In this document: in pieces, positions 1-6,646 of the stretch
How the letters are laid out: each line of letters starts with the position of its first letter
Numbering within the stretch: the first letter of the stretch is position 1
Source of the DNA: Aquificota bacterium
GTDB lineage: Bacteria; Thermosulfidibacterota; Thermosulfidibacteria; Thermosulfidibacterales; Thermosulfidibacteraceae
Direction of reading: 5' to 3'
NCBI GenBank assembly: GCA_015494645.1
Contig: WGAU01000076.1
Coordinates: 1-8,387 of the forward strand
DNA length: 8,387 bases
Made by a program: the position numbers and the translations under genes
Notes under the pieces: model-generated
The model's input: only the letters and a program-made list of their open reading frames with translations
Database searches by the model: none
What the model was told of the DNA's origin: nothing

Positions 1-1477
1 GTAGGTATTTAACTTGAGCTTTGATTTCCCATTTCTTGGTGGGGTACCAGTCTATGGTAAACAGTAAAGCCCATAGTCCTGGATTGTCTCCGTGAGCTCC
101 GAGGCTGTACAGATCCACTGGCTGACCTGCCAAGCCACCTATACCAGGTCCAACTCCCCATCCAGTGGGGTTCCAGGCGTAAGTGGGAGTTCCTATCACC
201 GGATTTTGTGTGCCACCGTGTACAGGTATGGTGTAGAATCCAGTTAGCGGGAAGAATCTCAAACCAGAGGTGGCTCCTACAAATCCTTCAAGGTCGTCGT
301 CGGAGGCATCATCGTCTCCAGAGAAGTAGACTCCTCCAAAGCTAACTACGAATTTGCCCAGGGATGGGAAGACATAGCCCAAATCTGTAGCCAAAAAGAG
401 CATACCAGCCCAAGCATTGACATCAAACTGATCTTCAAAAGTTCCGTCAGGCATCAACATGCCTTTGCCATCAAGATCTACTTCTCCAAACTGGTACGCA
501 AATTCAGCGAAATACCTAAAGGGACCTATTATTCCTGTGGAGGAGAGAGCCAAATAGTATATATCCCAGGTTCCAGCGTTGTCTTTAGGAAGAGAAGAGT
601 ATTGGGGCAACTTGCCGCCGGATAGCGCTTCAGAAAGATCTGAGAACAAACACTGCTGTTTTACCTTAGCACAGGAGGCTAAATCTCCTCCAGAACAAGC
701 TATAAGAAGGTTTTGGCAGGCGGCAGCCACAGTGGGACTCGGAATTCTGGGCAAGCTTTGCCAAAGGGTCATTGCACCGTTTCTGTCCCATACAAAGGAT
801 AAAGTTGGTTTGGCGAACTTACCAAAATCATAGCTCATTTTGATAGCGAATACGTCCCTGTTAGAATCACTTCCAAAGTCAGCTTCGTCTGTCTGTTCGG
901 ATTTTCTCACGTACTTGGCATCAAAAGAAAACTTTCCAGCGTTTCCATATAGCCTGATCCCAGGATCATCGTCTCCGTAGACCAGCAAGTAATCAACAAA
1001 ATAGGAGTCGTGTCCTACTTGTAGCCATGCGTTGAAGGGCAAAAAGTTTAATTTGAAGTCAAAAGCTGCCCTTTCTACCCTCCATCGGTCATAGTCAACT
1101 CCTTCAAACGTCCCAGCGTTGGCGTCTTTTCCTTGGTCAAAGTCACTTCCTTTGTAAGAAAAGACAATGTGTGCTTTCCACTGGTCTTTTTTCACGAAGT
1201 CAATGGGGAAATACACCTGATGGAACATGAAGTTATCCCTGATAAATCCTTCTGGATCTGTTAAATAGTTCGGATCTCTTGCATCACTGTAGAAATCATG
1301 ATCTTTGAGCCAGTTGATATGGAATATCTGGTTCATACCCATTCTCACTTCAATACCGGACTGGGTAGGGATGACCACTCTTCTGAATCCGGATTTGGAT
1401 TCAGGAATAAGCTTAGCTTGGGGTAGTGAGAATGTGATGAACACAGCAATGAGTGAAAATAAAAACCATCTCTTCAT
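1..1477 (-). CDS. Porin-like outer-membrane beta-barrel protein, 3' end cut by the window edge
   Basis: The minus-strand frame is open from ATG at 1477 to the window edge: 492 complete codons and no stop, so the C-terminus is missing. Residues 1-22 look like a Sec signal peptide: MKR, a hydrophobic core (WFLFSLIAVFITF), then SLPQA before a probable cleavage site. The rest is rich in Asp, Gly, Tyr, Phe and Trp, with short alternating hydrophobic/polar stretches (for example near 85-106, 134-165, 183-192, 318-331, 355-383, 467-490), as in transmembrane beta-barrels. Features that look like loops include four cysteines (C254, C261, C269, C276) and an acidic run at 387-398. A GGGAGGG ribosome site lies 4 bases before this ATG. 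An in-frame ATG at 1522 also has an AAAGGTG site, but starting there would put 15 mostly polar residues before the signal peptide, so I prefer 1477. The role is probably passive solute passage across the outer membrane. The exact family and substrate are not recognised. Confidence 0.8.
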   Translation of the reverse strand, partial: MKRWFLFSLIAVFITFSLPQAKLIPESKSGFRRVVIPTQSGIEVRMGMNQIFHINWLKDHDFYSDARDPNYLTDPEGFIRDNFMFHQVYFPIDFVKKDQWKAHIVFSYKGSDFDQGKDANAGTFEGVDYDRWRVERAAFDFKLNFLPFNAWLQVGHDSYFVDYLLVYGDDDPGIRLYGNAGKFSFDAKYVRKSEQTDEADFGSDSNRDVFAIKMSYDFGKFAKPTLSFVWDRNGAMTLWQSLPRIPSPTVAAACQNLLIACSGGDLASCAKVKQQCLFSDLSEALSGGKLPQYSSLPKDNAGTWDIYYLALSSTGIIGPFRYFAEFAYQFGEVDLDGKGMLMPDGTFEDQFDVNAWAGMLFLATDLGYVFPSLGKFVVSFGGVYFSGDDDASDDDLEGFVGATSGLRFFPLTGFYTIPVHGGTQNPVIGTPTYAWNPTGWGVGPGIGGLAGQPVDLYSLGAHGDNPGLWALLFTIDWYPTKKWEIKAQVKYL

Positions 1478-1553
1478 GCTACCCTCCCAAACATTGTTAT
1501 TAAATTTGTGAATCTTGCTCATTGATAAAACACCTTTTGTATTTCTCTGGATT

Positions 1554-1582
1554 AAAATTGCACAAGCCCAGTAAAAAGTCAA
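1554..1582 (-). promoter_or_regulatory. Weak candidate promoter for the porin-like gene
   Basis: In the 109-base gap between the GGDEF-like gene and the porin, the minus strand reads TTGACT (1582-1577), a 17-base spacer, then AATTTT (1559-1554). The -35 box matches sigma-70 consensus at 5 of 6 positions but the -10 at only 3 of 6. It would give a leader of roughly 70 bases. No convincing hairpin terminator is visible after the GGDEF-like stop, so read-through from upstream is equally possible. Confidence 0.25.
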
Positions 1583-1586
1583 TGGA

Positions 1587-2642
1587 TCAGAGCAGATCTT
1601 CCTCTGTCTTTATAGAATTGGACGTTGTCGGACACAAATTTAAGAGTTTCTTGGCTATTTCCATCATCTTCTCGTATGTATAAACATGTTTTGATTCAAC
1701 AATTGCAAAGGCAAAGCTACTTTTAAGAGTTCTGCTCCCATATGGGATAGATACCTTGGACAATGGTATTTCCAACCTCTGAACAACCCTTAGTGCGATG
1801 CTAAGTCTAACATCCCTTATCAGTAAGGCTAAAATCCCTTCCTCCTTTAAGCAGGATAGATAGTCACTACTTCTAAGTTCCCCTTTTATTATTCTGCAAA
1901 CTCTTCTTAAGTATTCTGCTTTTAGTTCAGGGGGCATGTCTTGCCATTCGTTCCAGTTGTTGATCCTTACCAAAACAAGAGAGAAGAACTTACCTGTGCT
2001 TGGGCTTGTCTCAAGTAGCCTTCGGACTGTTGATCTGAAATCTTCTGGCTTCATGCATTCAGGTATGTCTAAGACAATCTTCTGCTTTAACTGGTTGATT
2101 CTGTCTTTTACTTCTCTTAACTTTTTGTTAATATAGTCCGCATCAGTGGAAACACTCATCTTTAAGTACTCTAAAGCCTTGAGTAGCTCCTTCAAGTCTT
2201 CTTGGGAAGGGGACTCCTTTGAAAGGGCTTTTTTCAAATGGGTTGTTAGACGCTTTTCCGTTTCTTCAACAGTTAATGTGAAGGTTTCTATGAGTTTGGT
2301 AATTTCGTGAATTATGTGTAACGCTTCCTGCAGTTGATCTCTATCAACAGTTTGTATTTCCCTTTCTGTAGCTTCTGCCTTTTCTATTTGCTCTTCTATG
2401 TACTCGTAGGTTTTGAGCAGAGTGTCGTGGCTGGGGTTTCTAACTCCCTTTGATGTGAGATAACAGTGAACCAAAAACCACTTGTAAAAGATGTGGGGCA
2501 AAGGTGGAATGTTGGCTTTACCTATGAAGGTTACGGTTTTGGCGAGCAGACCGAGGAGGGTTTGCCTTTCCCTCTCGGTCAGCTCGTTGGCTCCTTTGGA
2601 TAAGAAGGGGCATAAATCGGAGAATTTAGAGTCCTCTACCAA
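1587..2642 (-). CDS. Helical protein with a C-terminal degenerate GGDEF domain, probably no cyclase activity
   Basis: This 351-residue protein has no signal peptide or membrane segment, so it is probably cytoplasmic. Residues 1-95 are mostly helical and carry a PPLPHIFYKWF stretch like the helical N-terminal regions I recall from some GGDEF proteins. Residues 95-190 are charged and probably coiled-coil. Residues 215-337 follow the GGDEF fold order: a FFSLVLVRINNW strand (where cyclases have a DIDxFK-type motif), a helix ending GELRSSD, then LKEEGILALL where GGDEF and its strand should be, and SSFAFAIV where the usual SIG(I/V) strand lies. The metal-binding Asp positions read Arg226 and Asn228, and the signature reads roughly KEEGI, so diguanylate cyclase activity is unlikely. 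A role as a c-di-GMP or GTP sensor or a scaffold is only inference. The start is TTG at 2642, overlapping the htpX end by 7 bases, with GAGG 8 bases upstream, which suggests translational coupling to htpX. Confidence 0.75.
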   Translation of the reverse strand: MVEDSKFSDLCPFLSKGANELTERERQTLLGLLAKTVTFIGKANIPPLPHIFYKWFLVHCYLTSKGVRNPSHDTLLKTYEYIEEQIEKAEATEREIQTVDRDQLQEALHIIHEITKLIETFTLTVEETEKRLTTHLKKALSKESPSQEDLKELLKALEYLKMSVSTDADYINKKLREVKDRINQLKQKIVLDIPECMKPEDFRSTVRRLLETSPSTGKFFSLVLVRINNWNEWQDMPPELKAEYLRRVCRIIKGELRSSDYLSCLKEEGILALLIRDVRLSIALRVVQRLEIPLSKVSIPYGSRTLKSSFAFAIVESKHVYTYEKMMEIAKKLLNLCPTTSNSIKTEEDLL

Positions 2643-3502
2643 CTGGTCCGCCTCGCCATTTCCTCCAGCCTTTTTATGCGTTCCTCAATGGGAGGGTGGG
2701 TGGAAAGCAAACTCATTATACCATCACCTTTGAGTGGGTTCACAATGAACATATGGGCAGTTCCAGAGTTGACATTTTCCATGGGGAACTTTTCAACGCC
2801 ATAGGCGAGCTTTCTTAAAGCGTTTGAGAGGTAGAGGGGATTTCCACAAATCTTTGCACCCCCTTCATCGGCATAGTACTCTCTGGATCGGGAGATAGCT
2901 AAATTTATGAGTACCGCAGCTATGGGGACGATAACCAGTAGCACTATGCCCACAATGATTCCAAAGGGGTTATTATCCTCCTCATCTCTGCCCATGGCAC
3001 CCCAGAAAAGCATCCATCTACCCCAGTCCGCGAGCATAGTTATGGCACCAACTACTGTGGCGGCGACGGTTTGGATAAGTATGTCTCTGTGCTTTATATG
3101 GGCCAGTTCGTGAGCCAGCACACCCATTAGTTCTTCTTCGGAAAGTAGCCTCAGGATTCCTTCTGTTACAGCTACAGCAGCGTTTTCCGGGTTCCTTCCA
3201 GTGGCAAAAGCGTTGGGCGTTTGGGATGGGACTATGTAAATCTTTGGCATGGGCAGGTTTGCCCTTTGGCAAAGGGTTCTTACGATTCTGTACAGTTCGG
3301 GAGCTTCGGCTTCTGAAACCTCTCTAGCTCCGTACATAGCCAGCACTATCTTGTCGCTGAACCAGTAGGAGATGAAGTTCATAACCAGAGCAAATCCAAA
3401 GGCTATGATCATTCCAGTCTGTCCGCCTATTACCCTTCCCAGTACGATGAACAACACCGTTAATACAGAAAGCAACAGGAAAGTCCTAATCTGCGCTCCC
3501 AT
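2636..3502 (-). CDS. htpX: HtpX-type membrane zinc metalloprotease (peptidase family M48)
   Basis: HtpX proteases sit in the cytoplasmic membrane with the active site facing the cytosol and degrade damaged or misassembled membrane proteins. The 288-residue length is normal for the family. Two hydrophobic segments come first (about 7-25 and 28-47). The zinc motif HELAH is at 131-135 (ligands His131 and His135, catalytic Glu132), and the third ligand is Glu208 in REYYAD. Two further hydrophobic stretches lie at about 143-170 and 180-203, and the conserved STHPPIEERI block is at 267-276. Everything needed for catalysis is present. ATG at 3502 follows an AGGGGG site, and the gene begins only 25 bases after the M24 peptidase stop, so the two are probably co-transcribed. 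Its stop lies inside the start region of the degenerate GGDEF gene. Confidence 0.95.
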   Translation of the reverse strand: MGAQIRTFLLLSVLTVLFIVLGRVIGGQTGMIIAFGFALVMNFISYWFSDKIVLAMYGAREVSEAEAPELYRIVRTLCQRANLPMPKIYIVPSQTPNAFATGRNPENAAVAVTEGILRLLSEEELMGVLAHELAHIKHRDILIQTVAATVVGAITMLADWGRWMLFWGAMGRDEEDNNPFGIIVGIVLLVIVPIAAVLINLAISRSREYYADEGGAKICGNPLYLSNALRKLAYGVEKFPMENVNSGTAHMFIVNPLKGDGIMSLLSTHPPIEERIKRLEEMARRTSW

Positions 3503-3527
3503 AAGCTCTCGCCCCCTAAGTATGTTT

Positions 3528-4730
3528 TTACTTTTCTAATAGGTCTTCCGAGGCTTCTGTCAAGCTAAGAGCGCCTTCTGAAGTTATTAGATATGTGTTT
3601 TCAAGTCCCACTGCTCCTTCACCTGGGAATAGGAACTTTGGTTCTACCGCGATGACCATATTTTCTTTGAGTTCCATCTCAAGCCCCTTGGCTAAGAAAG
3701 GAAAGTCGTTTATCTCAGTGCCTACACCGTGTCCTATGAAGTTGACCTTGTTTCCGGGATAGCCCATGAAGTTTTCTGCGAAGGGTGTTTTCTGTACAAG
3801 TTGCATTACTCCGTTGAACACATCTAAGGCGTTTACCCCTGCTTTTAAGTTTTCTTTTAGATACTGGTGAATTTCCCTAACGACCTTGTAAGCATCTTTC
3901 ATCTTTTGGGGAATAGGTCCAATGCTAAAGGTTCTCGTCATGTCAACTAAGTAGCCCATGTGGGTTCCAAAGAAGTCAAACAGTATGGTTTCTCCTTTTT
4001 CTATCTTTTTGAAGCTTGGGCCCGCTGGCATGGCAGAGGATATGCCTATGCCGTTTAGCGGAGCGTTCATATAACTGGGAATGGCAGCAGCGGGACCTGA
4101 TAGGATGTGTCCCACGAATCCTTCCATTCTTCCCCCTCTCATTACTTCTCCATACTCGTGTCCCTGTTTTCTGAGTTCGGCCATAGCTATGGCGTTTAAC
4201 TCAAGTTCAGTCATGCCTTCTTTGGCCATTTCCACAGTCTTCTCATAGGCTTTCTGCACCATTTTTCCACATGTCTTAAGTATTTCTATCTCCCATTTGG
4301 ACTTCACGGCTTTTTGCATTCTGATGACTTGAGAGGCGTCAACGAACTCACTGTCTGGTATAGCCTTCCTAATTCTATTGTATAGAGCCAAGCTAATTAC
4401 GTCCAGCTCTGTGGCTATGGTTCTCAAGTTTGTGTGGAGGTCTTTTAGGACTTCTCCCAAAATTCTAACAGATTTCAAGGGAACAACTTCAAAGGGACAT
4501 TCCCATTGTGCCCTTTCCACATGTTTCAGCACCAGAAACTTGGGTTCTCCCTCTTTAGGTATAAAGAGAAAACCTTCCTGTTTGCTACCACAGTAGTAGT
4601 AAATATCTGGAGGATGGATCAAAAGGGCACAGTCTGCTTTAAGGGCTTCTTGAAACTTTTTAACTCTTCCTTTTAGCTCTTGAGCAGGGACTCTTGTGGT
4701 GTACTTTCCCAAGACTTCTACCAAGTTCAT
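3528..4730 (-). CDS. M24 family metallopeptidase (Xaa-Pro dipeptidase/aminopeptidase-like)
   Basis: This 400-residue cytoplasmic enzyme has the two-domain layout of Xaa-Pro peptidases: an N-terminal creatinase-like domain (about 20-140) and a C-terminal pita-bread catalytic domain (about 145-395). All five dinuclear-metal ligands can be placed: Asp252 (FDFFG), Asp263 (VDMTRTF, the usual 11 residues later), His334 (FIGHGVG), Glu363 (VIAVEPKF) and Glu377 (VGLENTY). It probably removes N-terminal residues before proline or splits Xaa-Pro dipeptides. The exact specificity (PepQ, PepP or a related hydrolase) cannot be told from sequence alone, so no symbol is given. ATG at 4730 is preceded by an excellent GGAGGTG site, which supports the start. 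It appears to be the first gene of an operon with htpX and the GGDEF-like gene, and it diverges from the radical SAM gene across a 55-base gap. Confidence 0.9.
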   Translation of the reverse strand: MNLVEVLGKYTTRVPAQELKGRVKKFQEALKADCALLIHPPDIYYYCGSKQEGFLFIPKEGEPKFLVLKHVERAQWECPFEVVPLKSVRILGEVLKDLHTNLRTIATELDVISLALYNRIRKAIPDSEFVDASQVIRMQKAVKSKWEIEILKTCGKMVQKAYEKTVEMAKEGMTELELNAIAMAELRKQGHEYGEVMRGGRMEGFVGHILSGPAAAIPSYMNAPLNGIGISSAMPAGPSFKKIEKGETILFDFFGTHMGYLVDMTRTFSIGPIPQKMKDAYKVVREIHQYLKENLKAGVNALDVFNGVMQLVQKTPFAENFMGYPGNKVNFIGHGVGTEINDFPFLAKGLEMELKENMVIAVEPKFLFPGEGAVGLENTYLITSEGALSLTEASEDLLEK

Positions 4731-4785
4731 GGGGCACCTCCTCCCTTTCTTGCTATTGTTTTTTGCGTGGTATAAAGGCTCCCGT
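4731..4785. promoter_or_regulatory. Short divergent intergenic region between the M24 peptidase and the radical SAM aminomutase
   Basis: These 55 bases must serve two divergent genes. On the plus strand TATAAA (4771-4776) is a good -10 candidate 9 bases before the ATG at 4786; no strong -35 is seen (TTGCTA lies only 15 bases upstream of it). The same stretch contains AAAGG (4774-4778), usable as a ribosome site 7 bases before that ATG. On the minus strand the M24 ribosome site GGAGGTG lies just before 4730. A possible minus -10, TATATT, lies just inside the aminomutase gene with a poor TTTCTA -35 at 17-base spacing. All promoter calls here are tentative. Confidence 0.35.
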
Positions 4786-5721
4786 ATGCTAATATATAGA
4801 AAGGTGTCGCAAATAGAAAGCGTGTTGGGGGAATTGGACTCATCCCTTTTAAGGGAAGCTGAAGTAGTGGAGAAAGAGTATCCTTTTCGTTGTACTGAAT
4901 ACTATGCAAACCTTGTTATGCAACCTTCTTTGAAAGATCCAGTTTTTTCTCAGTTCTTTCCTGCCATAGAAGAACTGGAGGGTTCTGGTGGGGAGGATCC
5001 TTTTGGGGAAGAAAACTCAACTGGTGTTGATGGACTGGTTAGAAGGTATACAGACAGGTTGTTGGTGATTTCTACAAATCTCTGCTTTGTCCACTGCCGA
5101 TTCTGTATGAGGAAGCGCAACTGGAAAAAATCGCCTTTTGTATTCGTAAATTCTGCTGGGTTTTATCAATACCTTGTGGAGCATCCGGAGATAGAGGATG
5201 TTATCATTTCTGGAGGAGATCCCTTCACCTTACCCAATGATGTATTTGAGGAACTCTTGAGAATCCCAAAAAAGGTTTCCAGTGTGAAGATTATCAGAAT
5301 TGGCACCAGAGCACCTGTGGTTGCTCCTGAAGTGGTTTATGAAAAGCTTGATATCTTAGAAAGATATTCTCCAGTTTGGATAAATACACACTTCAACCAT
5401 CCGAGAGAAATCACTCCTGATGCAGCTAAGGCGGTTAAGGCTTTGATTAAAGCGGGATGTCCTATTAACAATCAAAGTGTTCTTCTCAAAGGGGTTAATG
5501 ATACCTTTGAAGTGCTTGCTCGTTTATTTAAGGGACTTTTAAGCATAGGAGTTAGGCCATACTACCTTTTCTCCTGCGATCCTGTAAAAGGAACAGAGCA
5601 CTTTTTCGTTCCTTTAGAAAAGGCCCTTCGCATAGTGACAAGGTTGAGGGAAGAGCTTTCAGGGATGGCTGTGCCCCACTTTGCGGTGGACGGAAAAAAT
5701 GGCAAAAAGATCCTTCCGTGA
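4786..5721 (+). CDS. KamA/EpmB-family radical SAM lysine 2,3-aminomutase-like protein, short form
   Basis: Radical SAM enzyme using a 4Fe-4S cluster, SAM and PLP, probably moving the alpha-amino group of lysine to the beta carbon. From ATG at 4786 it is 311 residues. The cluster motif CxxxCxxC is Cys100, Cys104, Cys107, followed by Arg109, the position that binds the substrate carboxylate in KamA. SGGDP is at 142-146 and WINTHFNHP at 198-206. Asp265 (YYLFSCD) and Asp302 (FAVDG) match the two KamA aspartates that hold the lysine side-chain amine. The PLP lysine is probably Lys308, or Lys307, but the usual PGGxGK loop is altered to GKNGKK. The protein stops just after it, lacking the KamA C-terminal tail, a length pattern like EpmB, which modifies elongation factor P. 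Core residues look more like KamA. A longer frame from 4696 would run back over the M24 start. The gene overlaps tlyA by 23 bases. Confidence 0.85.
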   Translation: MLIYRKVSQIESVLGELDSSLLREAEVVEKEYPFRCTEYYANLVMQPSLKDPVFSQFFPAIEELEGSGGEDPFGEENSTGVDGLVRRYTDRLLVISTNLCFVHCRFCMRKRNWKKSPFVFVNSAGFYQYLVEHPEIEDVIISGGDPFTLPNDVFEELLRIPKKVSSVKIIRIGTRAPVVAPEVVYEKLDILERYSPVWINTHFNHPREITPDAAKAVKALIKAGCPINNQSVLLKGVNDTFEVLARLFKGLLSIGVRPYYLFSCDPVKGTEHFFVPLEKALRIVTRLREELSGMAVPHFAVDGKNGKKILP

Positions 5722-6445
5722 GAGAATAGATAAGCTTCTTGTAGATAGGGGTCTTGTAGAGAGTCGTGAAAAGGCGAAGGCTCTTGTAATGGCGGGAAAT
5801 GTACTTGTGAATGGGGAAGTAGTTAGCAAGCCTGGAGCTCAGGTTCCAGTTGATGCGTGTATAGAGCTAAAGGAGGAGCTCCCCTATGTTTCCAGAGGTG
5901 GATTAAAGCTTGAAAGAGCCCTTGAAGAGTTTGGCATAAATGTTGAGGGTAAGGTGTGTGTGGATGTTGGGGCTTCAACCGGCGGCTTTACAGATTGTCT
6001 TTTAAAGAAAGGTGCGAAGAGGGTGTATGCTATAGATGTTGGGTACGGACAACTGCACTGGAAGCTCAGAAATCACCCAAAAGTAGTTAACATGGAAAAG
6101 ATCAACATAAGGCACATGCCAAGGGAAGCTATTCCGGAAGAGGTGGACTTTGTGTGTGTGGATGTATCTTTCATATCCTTAGAGAAGGTACTTCCCAAGG
6201 TTAAGGAGCTTTTGAGTAAGAATGGAGAGGCTGTTTGTTTGATAAAGCCCCAGTTTGAGGTGGGACCGAAGAAAGTGGGAAAAGGAGGGGTTGTAAGAAA
6301 AGAAGAGTACAGGATGGAAGCTGTGGAAAAGGTAAAAGGGGCGGCAATTCGTCTTGGCTTCAGGGTTTGTGGAGTTATTGAATCTCCCATAAGGGGAACG
6401 AAAGGTAATTTGGAGTATTTGATTCACCTGATTTTGGAGGATTAA
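5699..6445 (+). CDS. tlyA: TlyA-family rRNA (cytidine-2'-O)-methyltransferase
   Basis: TlyA enzymes use SAM to methylate ribose 2'-hydroxyls of cytidines in 16S and/or 23S rRNA (C1409 and C1920 in mycobacteria). The 248 residues have the usual layout: an N-terminal S4 RNA-binding domain (about 6-60; RIDKLLVDRG, then AGNVLVNGE), a short linker (LPYVSRGG), and an FtsJ/RrmJ-like Rossmann methyltransferase domain. The SAM motif is DVGASTGGFTD (89-99). The catalytic K-D-K-E tetrad is intact as Lys70, Asp155, Lys183 and Glu239, each one position beyond the mycobacterial numbering as I remember it. ATG at 5699 is chosen over TTG at 5681 because MAKRSF gives the normal family N-terminus and GGTGGA (5685-5690) is a suitable ribosome site 8 bases upstream. 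It overlaps the aminomutase gene, and its TAA ends right against the opposite-strand tRNA-Asp. Confidence 0.95.
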   Translation: MAKRSFRERIDKLLVDRGLVESREKAKALVMAGNVLVNGEVVSKPGAQVPVDACIELKEELPYVSRGGLKLERALEEFGINVEGKVCVDVGASTGGFTDCLLKKGAKRVYAIDVGYGQLHWKLRNHPKVVNMEKINIRHMPREAIPEEVDFVCVDVSFISLEKVLPKVKELLSKNGEAVCLIKPQFEVGPKKVGKGGVVRKEEYRMEAVEKVKGAAIRLGFRVCGVIESPIRGTKGNLEYLIHLILED

Positions 6446-6522
<77 letters not shown>

Positions 6523-6527
6523 GCTTA

Positions 6528-6602
6528 TGGTAGGCGGAGCAGGATTTGAACCTGCGACCCCCAGCTTGTAAGGCCGGTGCTCTCCCCCTGAGCTATCCGC
6601 CC
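6528..6602 (-). tRNA. tRNA-Val (anticodon TAC)
   Basis: A 75-nt cloverleaf with CCA encoded. The acceptor stem is GGGCGGA/TCCGCCT with a G-T pair at the first position, the D stem GCTC/GAGC, the anticodon stem CCGGC/GCTGG with loop CTTACAA (anticodon at 6570-6568), and the T stem GCAGG/CCTGC with loop TTCAAAT. The discriminator is A. It precedes tRNA-Asp by 5 bases on the same strand, so both are surely processed from one transcript. Confidence 0.97.
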
Positions 6603-6617
6603 CTACAGGTGAGAGGA

Positions 6618-6646
6618 AAAATAACACTGCCCCAAGTTTGTGTCAA
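6618..6646 (-). promoter_or_regulatory. Sigma-70-type promoter of the tRNA-Val/tRNA-Asp unit
   Basis: On the minus strand a perfect TTGACA (6646-6641) is followed by a 17-base spacer and TATTTT (6623-6618; 4 of 6 matches to TATAAT). The predicted start is near 6611, about 9 bases before the mature tRNA-Val 5' end, a leader length normal for tRNA operons. The TGA stop of queC (6645-6643) lies inside the -35 box. Found by reading; no start-site data. Confidence 0.7.

Noticed and set aside
579..833. Open plus-strand frame inside the porin-like gene.
   Set aside because: It is antisense to a long, continuous, signal-peptide-bearing frame and its translation resembles no family I know.
4696..4785. 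N-terminal extension of the aminomutase with a hydrophobic stretch (HLLPFLLLFFAWY) resembling a signal or membrane segment.
   Set aside because: It is the reverse strand of the M24 peptidase start codon and ribosome site. KamA-family enzymes are cytoplasmic, and ATG at 4786 with AAAGG gives a normal N-terminus.
5691..5705. A six-A run at the aminomutase/tlyA overlap as a programmed frameshift site making a fusion protein.
   Set aside because: A -1 shift leads to an early stop in the third frame. Only a +1 shift would reach tlyA, and no stimulator is seen; an ordinary start with a ribosome site explains tlyA better.
6073..6427. Two minus-strand open frames over the tlyA 3' half.
   Set aside because: They lie opposite a complete, motif-intact TlyA and look like low-complexity shadows.
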